From Otis tarda (Eukaryota > Chordata > Aves > Otidiformes > Otididae), in assembly GCA_026413225.1 (NCBI GenBank), contig CM048555.1, forward strand, positions 76,019,785 through 76,083,784: a stretch of 64,000 bases of DNA. Direction: 5' to 3'. Shown here in pieces: positions 24,171 through 36,816 of the stretch. The translations under genes were made by a program, and so were the position numbers. Under the pieces are notes generated by a model. It was given only the letters and a program-made list of their open reading frames with translations. It was not told the origin of the DNA and did no database searches. Position 1 is the first letter of the stretch; each line of letters begins with the position of its first letter.

Positions 24171-24216
24171 GTCCAATTTAATCTTTGTGCAGAAGATGGC
24201 ATTTCAGGTCAAGGGA
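24171..24216. repeat. 46-bp direct repeat, copy 2
   Basis: Partner of 22295-22340: same strand, no gaps, six mismatches in 46 bases by hand count. The flanks do not clearly extend the match on either side. Confidence 0.85.
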
Positions 24217-25899
24217 GCAACACAGCAACATGCCCATGAGTGATAGCTCAGCTAGAATGTTGCGTTCCTGGGCCTACGCTCCTGTCCAAAAGTGAGATTG
24301 AAATGGGGAAAAAAAATATTTTGGAAGGCTCTCTTAGCAGTATGTCTCTGAAAAAGTCCCTGTTCACTAAAGCCACTCTTTGTTCAGAAGACACAGAGAT
24401 AGGCATTAGCACTGCTGGACATCTTCCCAAAACTGTCCTGCGTGTTGTTGCCAACACAGGGTGTGCTTTCCAAAATGGTGCTACCCCATACCACGGAGGG
24501 CTGTGGGGAAAGCGTAGCTTTGATTTTAATCTCAGCTTAAATGTTACTGCAGCTTTTTCATCAGGGAAAAATACTTAGTAAACTGATCAAAACCACTTCT
24601 TATCCTCATTGCTAACAGGAGGTGGAGGGCAAGGAAGAATAGAAGACCCTCATTGCTCTAACACAGATCTTGAGCTGCTGCTTGAACACTTGCAGTGAAG
24701 CTGAAAATGTTCTTACAAGCCCTGGCACTCCTCTGCAGTTTGGCTATTGGGACCAGGAGGAGGAGAGGAATTTGGGTGAATGACCATGAAACTTATCGTG
24801 CAAGCAGAACTCGGTGTTCCTGCCCGTTTCCAAGGCAGAGACGAGAGCCAACAGGGAAACAGAGCGAAAACTAAAAAACACACAAACCAAATTCGATTAA
24901 CTGAAGAGGTGGAAGAAAAACAAGTTAGTCTCACTTTGGGGGTTTTATATCAACGCATAAAACCGCATTTGTGTTTAGGCTTCCAAGTCTAAAGTAGTCA
25001 TGGCAAGGAAAAGGGAAGCTCTTTTCATTAAAAATATTTATTGAAATTTTATTTTAAAGAAGCCCTAACGCTCTTCAAAACACAGTTTTGACAGTGTGAT
25101 CTTTAGGTGGAAAGGAGATCACAGCTTATCAGCATGATCGCATGGAGGGAGGGAAGGCACTGAACTGACACAGGAACCTGCAAGAGCAGATTTGCAGAGG
25201 GAAGTCTCTAATGCACGTAGATGAGCTTTTTAGGTATCTTAGCACCAAAGCAAGACTACCCCATGTGCACCATGGAATGAAGAGATATAAAGTCAGCCTT
25301 GCCAGCGTCCAGGCTGCTGAGATGCCCTTGGTCACTGGTAAATGAGTGTTCATTGGGTGATGCTGACCATTGCTTATTGTGTCTCTCGTCACTTTTATCA
25401 CTGTCTTCATTTCTGTTTCCCATGCTGAAGTGGCTCAAGCCGGGCTGAATGAGGTTTCACAAAAATGATCTACACTTACTCTTTCGGGCGTCAAGTGGAG
25501 GCAACCAAAAAGTGCCAACCCCACAAGTGTTTCCGACACTCGTGCTTGTACATCATCACTCACGCTATGCACTCGGGCATCCCCCACACAACTGAAAATG
25601 GCCTTTGTTCTTCTGTGAAGGAGCACATGTGCCCCTCGAGTGATCTACAGCCTTTTGAAAAATCCTATCACCATTCCCATGGATGCATGATCTCCCAAAC
25701 CACGTTCTTGGCAAAATGCACCCTGGGCCAGACCCGTGCCCTCTCCCTCCCATACCCAGACCACTGCCCAGCAGCAGGCCTGACCTTTGGATGAGAAAGC
25801 GAGGGTCCTGCTTGCACCACACTTTTCAAAGAGCACATTAACCCTGATTGTCTTGGCTAACTCTCTGGAATTTCCTTCCTTGCCCCGGAGACAGAGCAT
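24217..25899. other. Noncoding DNA, nothing recognised
   Basis: Frames of 60-112 codons lie on both strands without a recognisable family. No repeat signatures seen. Confidence 0.5.
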
Positions 25900-26240
25900 T
25901 CTGTGGAAATGAAAATTAATACTTACAGGCGGCTTGAATTTGGGTGTGTTTTCAATTATGTATTTAAAAAAAAAAAAAAAAGGAGAGTGAAAATTCAGTG
26001 GCTGCTACAAATAAGCCCATTTTAATTGTAAATCCATTTAGCAGGAGGTGGAATTAATCACCTAAAAGAGAGCAGGGGGAGAGCCCCGAAGTTGCACGCA
26101 AAGCAAGGAGAGTGCGAATCACACAGTTGGCATGAGATCCCATTTCATTTTTGTTAAGTGCAGGGGTTTTAAATCCCTGAATATCTCACTGTTCTTTCCC
26201 TCCTGTTCTCCAGAGGGAGAACAAATGCAAATGGTGTCGT
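25900..26240. other. AT-rich CNE-like block with an A16 tract
   Basis: Contains an A16 run (25966-25981) flanked by non-repetitive AT-rich sequence with TTAATTG, GGAATTAATCACC and one ATGCAAAT octamer (about 26226-26233). Composition resembles conserved regulatory DNA; this is inference only. Confidence 0.2.
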
Positions 26241-27049
26241 GTTAGAAGGGGCTAAAAGGGCACCCTGTAATAATCCAGTGTGTGAAACCCCATGGATCCA
26301 TCAAGGAGGGAAGGTGTAACAGCCCTCAGGAAGCCTGCAACAGCCTCTGTGTACGAGTAACACCTCTGAAGGAATACTCTGCAGTTATTCAAGAACAGAC
26401 CTGGGTCTATTCACCCCGACTTCACCCCATAGCTCACTCGCACATTGCTGGGGAGCGCAACGGAGTGCTGCGCTGCACCAAAATAACGCTAGTCAGGCTC
26501 TGATGTTTCTCCCATGGGTGCTAGTGCTGGAGTTTGACAGGCAAGGGGAAGGATAGTCTTTCCATGTACCCTAGAGCACAGGTTAGCAGGAACCAACCTC
26601 CAGCAGCAGCCAGTTACATTACACCACTTCCCCACACCAACCTCTGCGGCAAGCCCCTTTTTCCACCCCAAGCAGGGATGGGAGAGCCCAGGCAAGACCT
26701 TGGCACCCACAGTGCTCCACCACAGCGAGCTCCGAGGCTGTGTCAGTTGTAGCCAAGTCCTGATGGATGTGGCCAATGGCACAGTGGGCCGTGCAGGAGC
26801 CATGGGCAGGATGAAGATCCCATTTCTGGAGTGTCGGCTGAGGGGTGGATCAGCTCCAACAGGTTTTCCATATGCATTTTCCTTGAAGGCTGAGAATTAA
26901 TTCAGCTTGGGCAAACTCGCCTTCGTTTGACATTTCTGCTCCACAAACATTCAAGCTTTAGCTGTACAAATACTTAGAGGAAATATATTCCATGTTTCCA
27001 GTCAGTGCTCGTCACCTTGCACATCAGTGAGGACTGAATCCTTTTACTG
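26241..27049. other. Noncoding DNA, nothing recognised
   Basis: Overlapping short frames on both strands, no family resemblance and no repeat seen. Confidence 0.5.
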
Positions 27050-27170
27050 TCGATGAGTTTGCCCAGCTCCTCCTTGGACCTGCTGACGCTGTCTCCACAA
27101 CCTCCTGTGGCAGCGTGGTCCCACTGTCTGCTGCCTTGGTGCAAAGAAGTTCTTTAAAATTCAGACAGTC
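27050..27170 (-). mobile_element. Probable old CR1 fragment, antisense
   Basis: The plus strand reads 'ccacaacctcctgtggcagc', then gtggtcccactgtctg, then 'ttggtgcaaagaagttcttt'. This follows the antisense of the CR1 ORF2 C-terminal region ('ccacctccctgggcagcctgttccaatgtctgaccaccctttctgtaaagaaattcttcct'). The match is spread over about 80-100 bases with many differences. No frame is open. A different CR1-clade subfamily is likely. Confidence 0.55.
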
Positions 27171-30100
27171 AAGGCTCAAAGGAGAGGGATCATCAGCCTA
27201 GTTAGTCACCTCCAGCAAGCAATCTGCACATAATGCTTAATTCCCTAGCTCATTTTTTAACTATTATTGCAAACTGGCTCTGTGTAATGTGCTGAGAATA
27301 GTGCATTGCACAAGTTTTTGTAGGAACTGAATTTTGAAATTGCTACATGTAAGAACACATGCCAGTTGTGCCCATGAAAAAAAAACCGTGGGTCTCATCC
27401 AATCAACCACATCTCGCATGCGGAATATGTGCGATCAGGTTGTTTGACCCTTGGAAAACACACACGTCTCTCTGTTACATTATTTATTTTACAGGGAAAA
27501 GAATAGATCTGTTTTCAGTGCACAAGTAGAACCAAGAATAATCAATCCATCAGTTTGGCCATCAAGCTGAAAACATTTTGGTTTGATGTGGGTTGAAGCT
27601 ACATTTTTTCTCTAGCTTTCCTTAGACAAGATATCAATCCTCAAAATGAGGCACAGAAAGCCTCACACAAAAGCACTCATTTCATTTTCAAAACTGCAAA
27701 AGTGTTCTTCTAAACCGCTTTCCAGGAAACACTCAGTGAACCTTGAAGCATTTCTCAAAAGTGATGAGATGAGGAGAGGATTTGTGACACCGAGGGAGAG
27801 CTCCTGCTGCCCTGGGCACTGCTGCATCCTCCTTCAGCTCACAACCCTTCAATGACCAGTTCTTCTAACACCCTCCACAGCAGGGAAATGGCGTTTTCCC
27901 CACTCCACAAGAGAGAGGCCTTAGACCCCAAAGGGCATCCAAGTAAAACAAGGTCTCCAACACAAGATGCCTTGGTCTTTGGTAGTACCTTCACTGTTGG
28001 GCATGTGTCCTCCAGAACCGGAGAGCAGGCAGGACCCTGCGAGGGAGATGGATAACGAAGAAAGAAAGAATATAGAAAAGGAAACAGTTCCAATAAAATT
28101 GTGCAGTTGCTAGAAGGCTTGGTTGGGGGCAGAAGGTGAGGTATGCTATAGCATTATAGGCTATAGCGTTGCAGAGGGGTAAACACACAGGGTGCATTTA
28201 AAGATCAAACTTGGAGCTCTCCCTAGGGCTCCAACAGTTGGATCCTTTTGCTATAAACTCACTTCCTGATAAAATAAAGCAAGCTTTCAAGCATCCAGCT
28301 ACAGGAAATAGTCTTGATGCATGGTATATACAGACACATAGTATGTACAGATTATAGAGCTGGTTGATTGATAACTCTCAGATTGATAGACATACAGACT
28401 GATGTAAGTGATCTGTAAAGCTCAAATGTTGAAACCATTTGGCTTAAACAGGAGACCTGGAAAAAAAACTAAAAACCAAGCTTATGATTTTTGAGGGGTG
28501 GACAAACAATTTCTGAGAGCAGCGCCTGGACACACTTTCTAATGAAGAGTGGTGAGCTGCCTCTCTCCTGTTACAAGTCTTTTATTACTGTATGAACTGC
28601 TTTTTTTTTTTTTTTCCCCAGTGAAGGTAGTGGCCAATTCTGCAGGCTGTTTTCAAGCAGAGGATAACCAATTCCTAAAAATTAAAAGGAATTACAGAGC
28701 TTAGGAGCATTTGCAGAATCTTCTTCCAAGTGTCTACATTTGCTATAGGCTATTTATTTCAAATTAACCTCATTACTTCTGTGCAGTTACCACCCCTGTG
28801 CTGGCCAATACACCCATGAGCCTGCCAAGCACTAGGATTCTTTATGAAACTTTCCTTCCCAAGTCCCCTTTATCCCTTCATCCTCTCCACACACTACCAG
28901 CTCAAGGCTAACATGGCCCCAGACAAGCTCCTTGTCTCAACCCACTGGCAATGATGCAATAGTGATTGCGTTTGCCCAGTCAAACCACTAAAAAAAGTTT
29001 CTTTCTGATTTGCTGCAGAGTGGCAGACCGTACGCAGAAACAGATTTGCGAAAGTGCTACCGGTCACCATTAGCATCCTCTATTCTGCATCTTCACAGCA
29101 GAAATGCAGGGGTTGGAGGGCAGGAAACTGGTTTCATCCAGTTGTCTATTCTCAAGCACTGCAGCTCAAAGAAAGGTTCACAAAGGTGGAAAGAAGTATT
29201 TCAGGTTGAATGTTATTCCCATAGTTTGGTTTCTTCAGAGCAGCAGGCTGAAGTCTCAAGCTCCATTTATCCCACTGCTGGGCATCTTTGCTCAGCCCCA
29301 GAACAGACAGACAGGAAAAGGCTTTAAATGAAATATTTGTTTAGAGATTATCAGGGGCTCTTGTTTACATGCTATTCAATAGGGATATGTGGGTGCATTT
29401 GTTACCAAACCCCAGTAATCAGATGTTAAAGCAAAGATGTGCATCACACAGAGCCCACTGGGGCTTTGCACAATGTTCTGAGCACTGGAAGCCAAATGAG
29501 ATGCTGGTAATGCCTTCCTCTGTTGTGCAATTGCACTGAAGAAATGCTGGCTCCCTTTTCAATTTTTAAGGAAAGAAGTAGAAAAAAGGGATAAAAGAGA
29601 TGATACAGATCACCTGCCGTATCTGGGAGAAAATGCACAGTAAAAGGGAGTGCTCAAAAAAGAACATCTCAGGTGTGAGAAATTTTTTGGTGCTGTTTTT
29701 TAAGCCCTAAGGATGACAAATGTTATTGCATCGAGAAGTAGTGCAGATAGGTATTACTAAAACAATGTTCACAATGGGAACCAAATCCCGTTGGCACATC
29801 AACATTACGCAGCCAGAAACTTGTGAAACTCGTTCCACAGCTCCACAAAACGAAGCTGAAAAGATGCAGCCAGAGCACTGAACGCAGAGAAACACCGAGG
29901 AAAAGCGAGGTTACGGACAGGGCACCAGCAAATTAAGCCAGGAAAAAAATTAAATTGAGAGGAAGCAGGAATGGGCAGTTATAAATGACATTAGGCTGGC
30001 TTCTGCTGCAAAATTTCTGCCCCATGAGGAGTCTCGGCCTTCAGCAATTGCCTTCCTGCAGGTATCTCTGTGTGACTTCAACAGCAGCCGCCCTGTGTAA

Positions 30101-30480
30101 AACCTGAGAAGAGGCTCAAAGAGTTCAGCATGATGCTCCATAAGATTAAAAAAAAAAAAAAAAAAATTAACTTGGGATGCACCAGGATCTGACAAACTCC
30201 TAAAGACAGAGGAAAGGAAGTTTTCTCCATCTACACATTGGCAGGAAGAAAAGCATTCCCAGGAATTGCTTCTGCTCCTTCACCAGTGGCCCCATTTCCC
30301 TCACATCCCAGCCCCTGCTCTCCTCCCTCCACAACCCAGCGTCACCACACACGGTCATACAACTGCGGAGAGCAAGTGCCGATGGCAAAAATCTAGTATT
30401 CAAACCCAATAGCAATAGATGTCTTGTTTGCAAATTAGCACCATTTCCCAAGACAGCAGGAAAAATGAGCAGTTTTGGGA
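27171..30480. other. Noncoding DNA with simple-sequence tracts
   Basis: Includes T15 (28601-28615), A19 (30148-30166) and a doubled gctatagc word near 28145-28166. Frames of 60-105 codons on both strands show no known family. Confidence 0.5.
30148..30166. repeat. Poly(A) tract, 19 bases
   Basis: Uninterrupted A run. No retrocopied body is recognisable immediately upstream. Confidence 0.95.
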
Positions 30481-32559
30481 CTCACTTTAAATTAAAAGAG
30501 ATTTCATTCCCCTCTTTGTTAATTCACCAACCTAAACCTTACCATGCTTGTTTGGGGAAGGAGGGGAGACAAAGGGGATGAACACTCTTCACTTCATCAT
30601 TGATGCAAGATCATCCTTGATGTTTTATAGACAAGGTCGGCTGGGCTTTTTCAATTTGCCTGGCTAATAACAGAAAGGAAAAAAAAAACATCACTTCAGC
30701 TTCTCAGCCCTGCATCATACAGATTTATGCCATGGTATGTGGATCCTTAGGATAACCTAGCGCCTATGGCACCACTTGGTCAAATTTGGAGGAGTTTTTC
30801 CAGCAGAACAGCTTTACAGTAGGGCTGTTGTTCCAAGCCCCTCATGCGGCCTGTGCAACCATGCTGATCTCAGGGGGTTTCTGTGTATGTGGCAGTGGCA
30901 CAAACGTCCCCTAACAGCAGGTGGATCAAGAAACAAAGTCTTCCCAGAGCTCCAACACTCCAAAAGCTGCTGCTGATGCTCCAACTGGCCAGATTCTGCC
31001 AAGGGGCTAGTTTTGCCCTGGAAAGCACCTGATCTTTCAGTTTAAGTGTCTTTTCATCATCTCTGTGGCCCACAACCTTCAGCTCTATAAACAGCACCAG
31101 CCTCAAAGCAAAAACCCTGCCAGGCAGCCTGTCGCAGCACATGCAAATATTTTTTTTCTTGAGAAGAAAAGCCATGGACTAGAGAAGTGCTCAAAGGGCA
31201 TGTGTGGAAAAGTCAGCGGTAGATAAGGGCTGTGTTTGCTCAAACATACAGAAAGTCATGGTTAACTAAGCACAAAAAAAAATATTAATCATGCTTACAT
31301 GGGCACATCTATAAATAATCCCAATGGTTGGAGTACACTGCTGGCAATTTCCTTGTGGAAGTGAGAGCTGCGGTATCTACCATACAACATTAATGTCCTC
31401 AGATTTTAAGGGGATATGAGAGTCTCCAAGGGTTGCTCCTATGGCATTTTAATAGCTCATAGCAGCGAGGCAGCTGCATCTCCATGTACCTGTGTCCTCT
31501 TCCCTCCCAGATGAGCAATACTAACGTTAAAGCTGACTTCTCTGCAACCTGACAGATTTACTGTGCGAATGAGATGCTTCCCAAATGTCTCTCGCTTTTT
31601 GCACAGAGCTATGCAAGTCATGGGAGAGCTCCAGGAGCCCTAACAGGAGCTCAGTGTCCCCTCCTGTCACTGCAGGCAGAGCCCAAACGCGTTATCCACG
31701 TCACCCAGGGAACACTGCACATTAGCAATACAAACTCGTAGTAAGGCCCTGCTGTGTCCTTGGACATATGAAAGCCAATGCATTTTCCACAGCTATCAGG
31801 GGGTTACACTGCTCATGTAGAAAATATAATCATAAAAGCAGTGATCCCAAATGCACGCTGTGAGTATGGTCTCACTGGAAGATCTCAGCCCATTCCTTTC
31901 ATTGGGGGAGGGGGGGACGGCGAGATAATATTTGACCTGCAGTGGGAAGGGAAATATAGCATGAATGCACTCATTCAGCTGGTGCCCTGAAAATTAACAG
32001 GGGCTCCGGCTTAACCTTAGTACACCAAGAGAGGAAACCTTTCGAAAGGCTGAGCCAAAGGAGGTAACTGGATGGGTGTGGGATGGAGCAAGCAAATCTT
32101 TCCCCAATAACAGCTTAACAGTACCACCTGGTGGAGAAAGCCAAATTTGCTCTGGCCGCTTTAGAGTTGGGCTGCAGAGGGATGCAAAAAAACCCACATC
32201 TCTAGAAGATAAAGATGTAACAGGGCTATTCAGGCTTATTTTTCCCACAGAAGCTGAATTTTCCATCCCTTTTCAGTAGGAATTCGGTGAGGATGAGAAT
32301 GAGGTGTTTAGTTCAAATGTCCCACTACAAACGCAGCAACATGGCCGAAGAGGTCACTGGGGTGGGGCATCCACCAGCATCCTCCTGAGCTGCGTTCCCA
32401 AAATAAAATCAGCAGCAGCGAAGACTCGTCAGGAGGCAACCAGGCAGTTAACATCAACCTGCACGGTACAAACAAGTGTCTCCCGGTGATAACCATCTCC
32501 AATTAAATATATTTCATAGCTATACGTTTAAAAAAAAAAAAAATCAAGCGCCCTGAAAT
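30481..32559. other. Noncoding DNA, nothing recognised
   Basis: No repeat or coding signature. One ATGCAAAT octamer lies near 31141-31148 and a 12-bp palindrome (cctttcgaaagg) at 32038-32049. About 16 such palindromes are expected by chance in a window of this size. Confidence 0.5.
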
Positions 32560-32900
32560 TTGTATTAGCAAAGGAATTATTTGAAGAAACCCTGAATGAG
32601 AAAGGAAATATTTAGTTCTCCAGTACTGTAGCTTCATAAATTCCTAAATCTGCGCACATCTCTGTATCTAACCATTCCGAAGCGTTTAATTGGTGATCCT
32701 TCCAGAATCTGCAGACAAGACATTCATTTTTGACAATGTGAGGGTTTCATTACACTTAAACAGCCTCATTATGCAGTTCCATCCTGATGTTGAATCAATT
32801 AAGCATGGCAGCAATAAGGCAAAGTGGAACTAAAGCTAATGTTCTAGCAGGAGTTAAATCACCAGGATTATTCAGAGTGAAATGCTGCTTAAGGAGACCC
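32560..32900. other. AT-rich block resembling conserved noncoding DNA
   Basis: Non-repetitive AT-rich sequence dense in TAAT/ATTA/TTAATTGG words, for example gtttaattggtgatcc, caattaagcatgg and ggattattc. It is flanked on the left by an A13 run near 32529-32541. It lacks stop-free frames and repeat signatures. Regulatory conservation is suggested by composition only. Confidence 0.25.
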
Positions 32901-33289
32901 AGGTAAAGTTTATTTACGCTCGCAAGCGTCGCCACACAACCTGGAGATCTCGACCTTCTGACGCACCCCTCTGAGAAGCGGCAAATTAAATCCCTAAATC
33001 ATGGGAGGTGTTAGCACTCTCATAGCTAATTTAAAGCTCTGAGTAACTTTATACATATATAAAACATAGATATGTTATATAAATATATTTTATTTATGTG
33101 AAACAGAAAATTCTATCAAAATTAAAGCTCTGAAGGAAAGTCTCATTCAAAACCAAGAATATCTTAACAGAGACAGGGTAAATAACTACTAGTATTTATA
33201 AAATTGTGCAGTGAAATATTATGAGTGAGAGTCTTGGCTACTGTAAACCAGGCACTGTTGACTTCTACTCAACTACAACAGCTTGCAGA
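32901..33289. other. Noncoding DNA with an AT-rich quasi-palindromic tract
   Basis: The 33050-33100 stretch is almost pure A/T with small inverted repeats such as aacata/tatgtt. No gene or repeat family recognised. Confidence 0.45.
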
Positions 33290-33500
33290 CGCCTCCACAA
33301 TTTGCCATGGCCACTAATTAGTTCATTAAAGACTCCCTGCTAGTTGCGAACTCCTGAGATGATGGAAGCTGGAGTGTTGGGGCCTTTTAACATATAATTA
33401 ATTTTTCCATTTGTTATTTTCTCCCCCCTCTGCAGTTGGCTCGGTTCAGACTGCTCCGTCTTTGCACCAAGCTGAGCTCAGTTCAAGCTGCAGCTATGTT
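33290..33500. other. CNE-like block with an acceptor-like pyrimidine run
   Basis: TAATTAGTTCATTAAAG and CATATAATTAATTTTTCC words are followed by 'ttctcccccctctgcag' at about 33419-33435, which resembles a splice acceptor. No open frame with a downstream donor is convincing, so I do not call an exon. Confidence 0.2.
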
Positions 33501-36500
33501 GTGCTCAGCCCAAGGATTTCTTGCCGAATGTTAATTGTGTTTATTTATTAAGAGAAGTGATTGTGAACAGGACTGCTCTGAACTTCAGCCCAAGTAAGTT
33601 TTCAATTGCTCAGGCTGTTCAGGTCTGCAGGAACCAACTAAGGTTGGGGCATTTTAAGCAGAAAACTGCTTCCATTTGGAAATGCCATAAGGAGGTACAT
33701 TTGGGGCATGGTTAGAAGCTATCTAACTTTGCAAAGGGCAAACCACATTTTACCTATCAGTCCTCGGCCCAGGGATCCCATCCCTTACAGAGGAAAAGGA
33801 AAAAATATATGAAGCAATGAAAACTAGATCCTCAAGCCCTTGCTGTGATGTCTTGCTGAAGTGACAATACCCTGGTTTCCCACCACCGCTGGCCCAAGAC
33901 AGGCCTATCTGCAGAAAGTCATGTATTTTGTGAAAACTGCAAGTCACAAGCTTAGTGCTCCCCCTCGAAAGACAATTTCATTAAAATATTTCCTTAGATT
34001 AAGTTGTTTTAATAACATTCCTCCAGACACCATTTAAATACCATTTGCCTGGAAACGGACCAGCTTCCAGCAGGAAAGCAGGCAGTCCTGATCCAGCATC
34101 TCTCCAACCAGCCTGTGAAGACTTGAACAAAATTAATCCCTGGGTGACTTCCCAAAACTTGCACAATTCAACAGAAAAGCTGTTTCAAAGCCTAGGCCAA
34201 AAAAAAAAATTATCAAACTGGGGAGCAGAAAACTACACCGCTGCTTCACCTTCACAGCTCAGCAGGAGCTCGGCCATCGAGCGAGGAGGGACTCAAGGTA
34301 TGGGGATCGGGTGGGGGTTGAACTGGAGGACAGCAGCTCTGCAGCATCCTGCCAGGGTGGGCTGCAAGGAGCCAAGGAGTTGGGTAAGAGAACAGCCTGG
34401 CTTCTCTCACGGCGTCACGGAGGCGATACAGCCCTGCAGAGTGTTTCCATTGTAATGCATTAGCATTTTCTGATGGGAATAAAAAAAAAAAAAATGCTCT
34501 GCCTGGAAGCAGTTTTGTGTGAGTGGTGCCAGCACCCACTGGAGTCAGGGTGTTTTTGAGAAGCGGCTCGCTTTCTCAGGTGTCCAAAATTAAATTTCAG
34601 AGCCAGGGCTTAGGCTCCCCCTTTCTCAACCATCTTGGCTGCTCTTCAGCTTTCCATCAGATGGGTCAGCAACAAATCTTGAGGCCCCCACGTCACCATC
34701 TGTTGAGTCAGGGTTGCTCCAAGTCAGGCATCCTCAATCTGCTTCTTTCCTGGATTTGGGCAGATGCAAGGCTTGGAGATCCTCCCCCTTCAGATCCTGA
34801 CACCAGGAGGCTTGTTTTTTTCTTCCCTGTCCTTTTTGTTGTTGTTCAGGCCCTAGGAAAATAAGTCTTCTCATTTCTCATCCCCACTCTTGCTCAGCCT
34901 GCGGCATCTGAAAGGACATTGGAAAAGCAGAGGCTGGCCACTCCTGTCTGTGCAAGGAAAACTGGAAGAAATTTTATATTTGGCCCTGCCAGCACTGTTG
35001 CTTCTGGACTTTTAGTGGTGTAAAGCATCCTGGCAATGCCCTCTCCTAGAGGACAACCTACACGGAGGGGTGGAAACAGCCTGCGGGGAGCCAGGGCGCA
35101 GGGCCCAGTATGAGCCGGGCAGCGAGCAGAGGAACCATTCCAGCTGGCAGCTCCTCCCTGGTGCTTCTTCCACTCAGCTCTGTGGGCTTCCAAAAGCCTT
35201 TGAGAAAGTGCAGGCCCATCCACAAGCCTCCCTGCACTCCCCCAGCCCCAGCAGTGAGCTGCACGGCTCCTGTCCCACAGCTCAAGCTAGAAGTTCATAG
35301 GCCTCCCAGCCGCTTGTCTTCTGGGGAAGATCATAAAGAAAACAATCGCTCTTTGGATGTAGCATTACGTGCCACTCTCGAAGCAGCAGGGGAGCTCCAG
35401 TTTCTTTCTCTTTCTCATGTGCACATCTTCAACTTCTTCTTCCACCGCCTTCCCAGCCCCATCCCTCACTCTCCAGCCAGCTTTTGCCTCCTGTGCCGTG
35501 GGCTCCAGGAAAGACTTTGCCATCCATCACACGCTCACTTCTGCTGCCAGGGGCTCAGAAGGACAGGGGACATTGCATGGTTAGTGAGAAAGGATCCACA
35601 GGTTTGTGCCTGTGCCAAACCCCACGTAGATATGGCACAACCTGCTTCCAGCACCCAGGGATCACATTTCCAGTTCATGCCCATGGTCTTTTCCTCCATC
35701 CAGCATCCCATAACTAAACCTGGCTGGTCCCTGCTTGGAGGAGACCCTCCCAGCTAACAGAGGCCAAACACACGCTACTAAATAGTCTAATTACTGCAGA
35801 GTTTTGCTGAAGACTCAGCCCTATCCAGCGCCAACAGATCTGGAGGATCTGGTTTGGAGGCTTCCTGGAGTCTTAGGGAGTTCCTGGGTGTTTACACAGC
35901 TAAGGGAAGAACAGGAGACAAGTCATCACACACAAGAAGGATTCTGACCTGCACTACTGGGTTTCAGAATGGGACTCACCAGGGTCTGGACTTCCAAAAA
36001 CCAAAAATGACCTACTAGTCAGCAGCAAGAACCATTTTCACTCCAGGCAGATAAGCCGTGTCTTCTCTCTTTTCAAGAGAGATAGGTCTTGAAGATCTAT
36101 CAGTCATATACAGCTGCAGAGAACCTTAAAATTTCTTCTCTGGCTCACCACAAGGCAAAACTTGAGTTCGACCCCAAAGCCTTCCACCATTTGCCTTAGT
36201 TCCCCACACTCCCACCTTCCCTGAGCAAACAAGTCACACCTAGCTCAGGTAAAGCTGAACCAAACCTTTTTACAGGGTTGTATCAGTCTGTGAGGACCAT
36301 CCAACAGTGACAGCCAAACAAAGGCTTGCTTTCAGAAATCACGATCCCAACAAATGCTATCTGCTCCACTTTGGTGTCCTCGATGATGAAAATGTAAGAA
36401 TAGGAATAAAGCACAGTGATGAGAACGGAAACGCCTTTTTTTCAGGTCATGGTCATTCTCAAAGCCCCTCTTTCATCAACATATACCAAAGATTCTGAGG

Positions 36501-36640
36501 GCTGAAATTGGAAACCTCTGTAATAAAATGCATTAACCACTTGTGATTACGGTAAAGGACAACTAGTGGCTGAGGGGCAGTAGAAGAATTATTAGCCGCA
36601 TGGAGAACCTTCGTAGACCCTTTCTATGGAGAATACACTT
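33501..36640. other. Noncoding DNA; contains a 215-codon fortuitous frame
   Basis: The ATG-started frame at 35110-35757 is 215 codons long, rich in Ser and Pro, and overlaps two other frames of 70-77 codons. It has no recognisable domain, no neighbouring exon and no start context that sets it apart. I regard it as chance in a GC-richer stretch. A runs occur at about 34200-34210 and 34481-34494. Confidence 0.5.
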
Positions 36641-36816
36641 GAGCATTGGAACAGGCTGCCCAGAGAAGTAGTGGAGTGACTCCCTGGAGGTGCTCAAAAA
36701 AAGTGCAGATGTGGCATTTCAGGACATGGTTTTGTAGGTGTGATGGTGTCTAGTTCACAGTTGGACTTGATCTTAGAGATCTTTTCTAACTGTTATGATT
36801 CTATGATCCTATGATG
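36641..36816 (+). mobile_element. CR1 LINE 3' end, 5'-truncated, sense
   Basis: Begins with gagcattggaacaggctgcc (the CR1 HWNRLP region). It continues through the end of ORF2 and a 3' untranslated region of the 'ggacatggttttgtaggtgtgatggtg...ttggacttgatcttagagatctttt' type, and ends in tatgattctatgatcctatg at 36795-36814. That untranslated region differs from the copies at 18.8, 22.4 and 61.4 kb, so this is another and older CR1 subfamily. No open frame. Confidence 0.95.

Noticed and set aside
33419-33440. Pyrimidine run plus CAG resembling a splice acceptor
   Set aside because: No open downstream frame with a donor and no recognisable protein. Such acceptor-like words are common in noncoding DNA.
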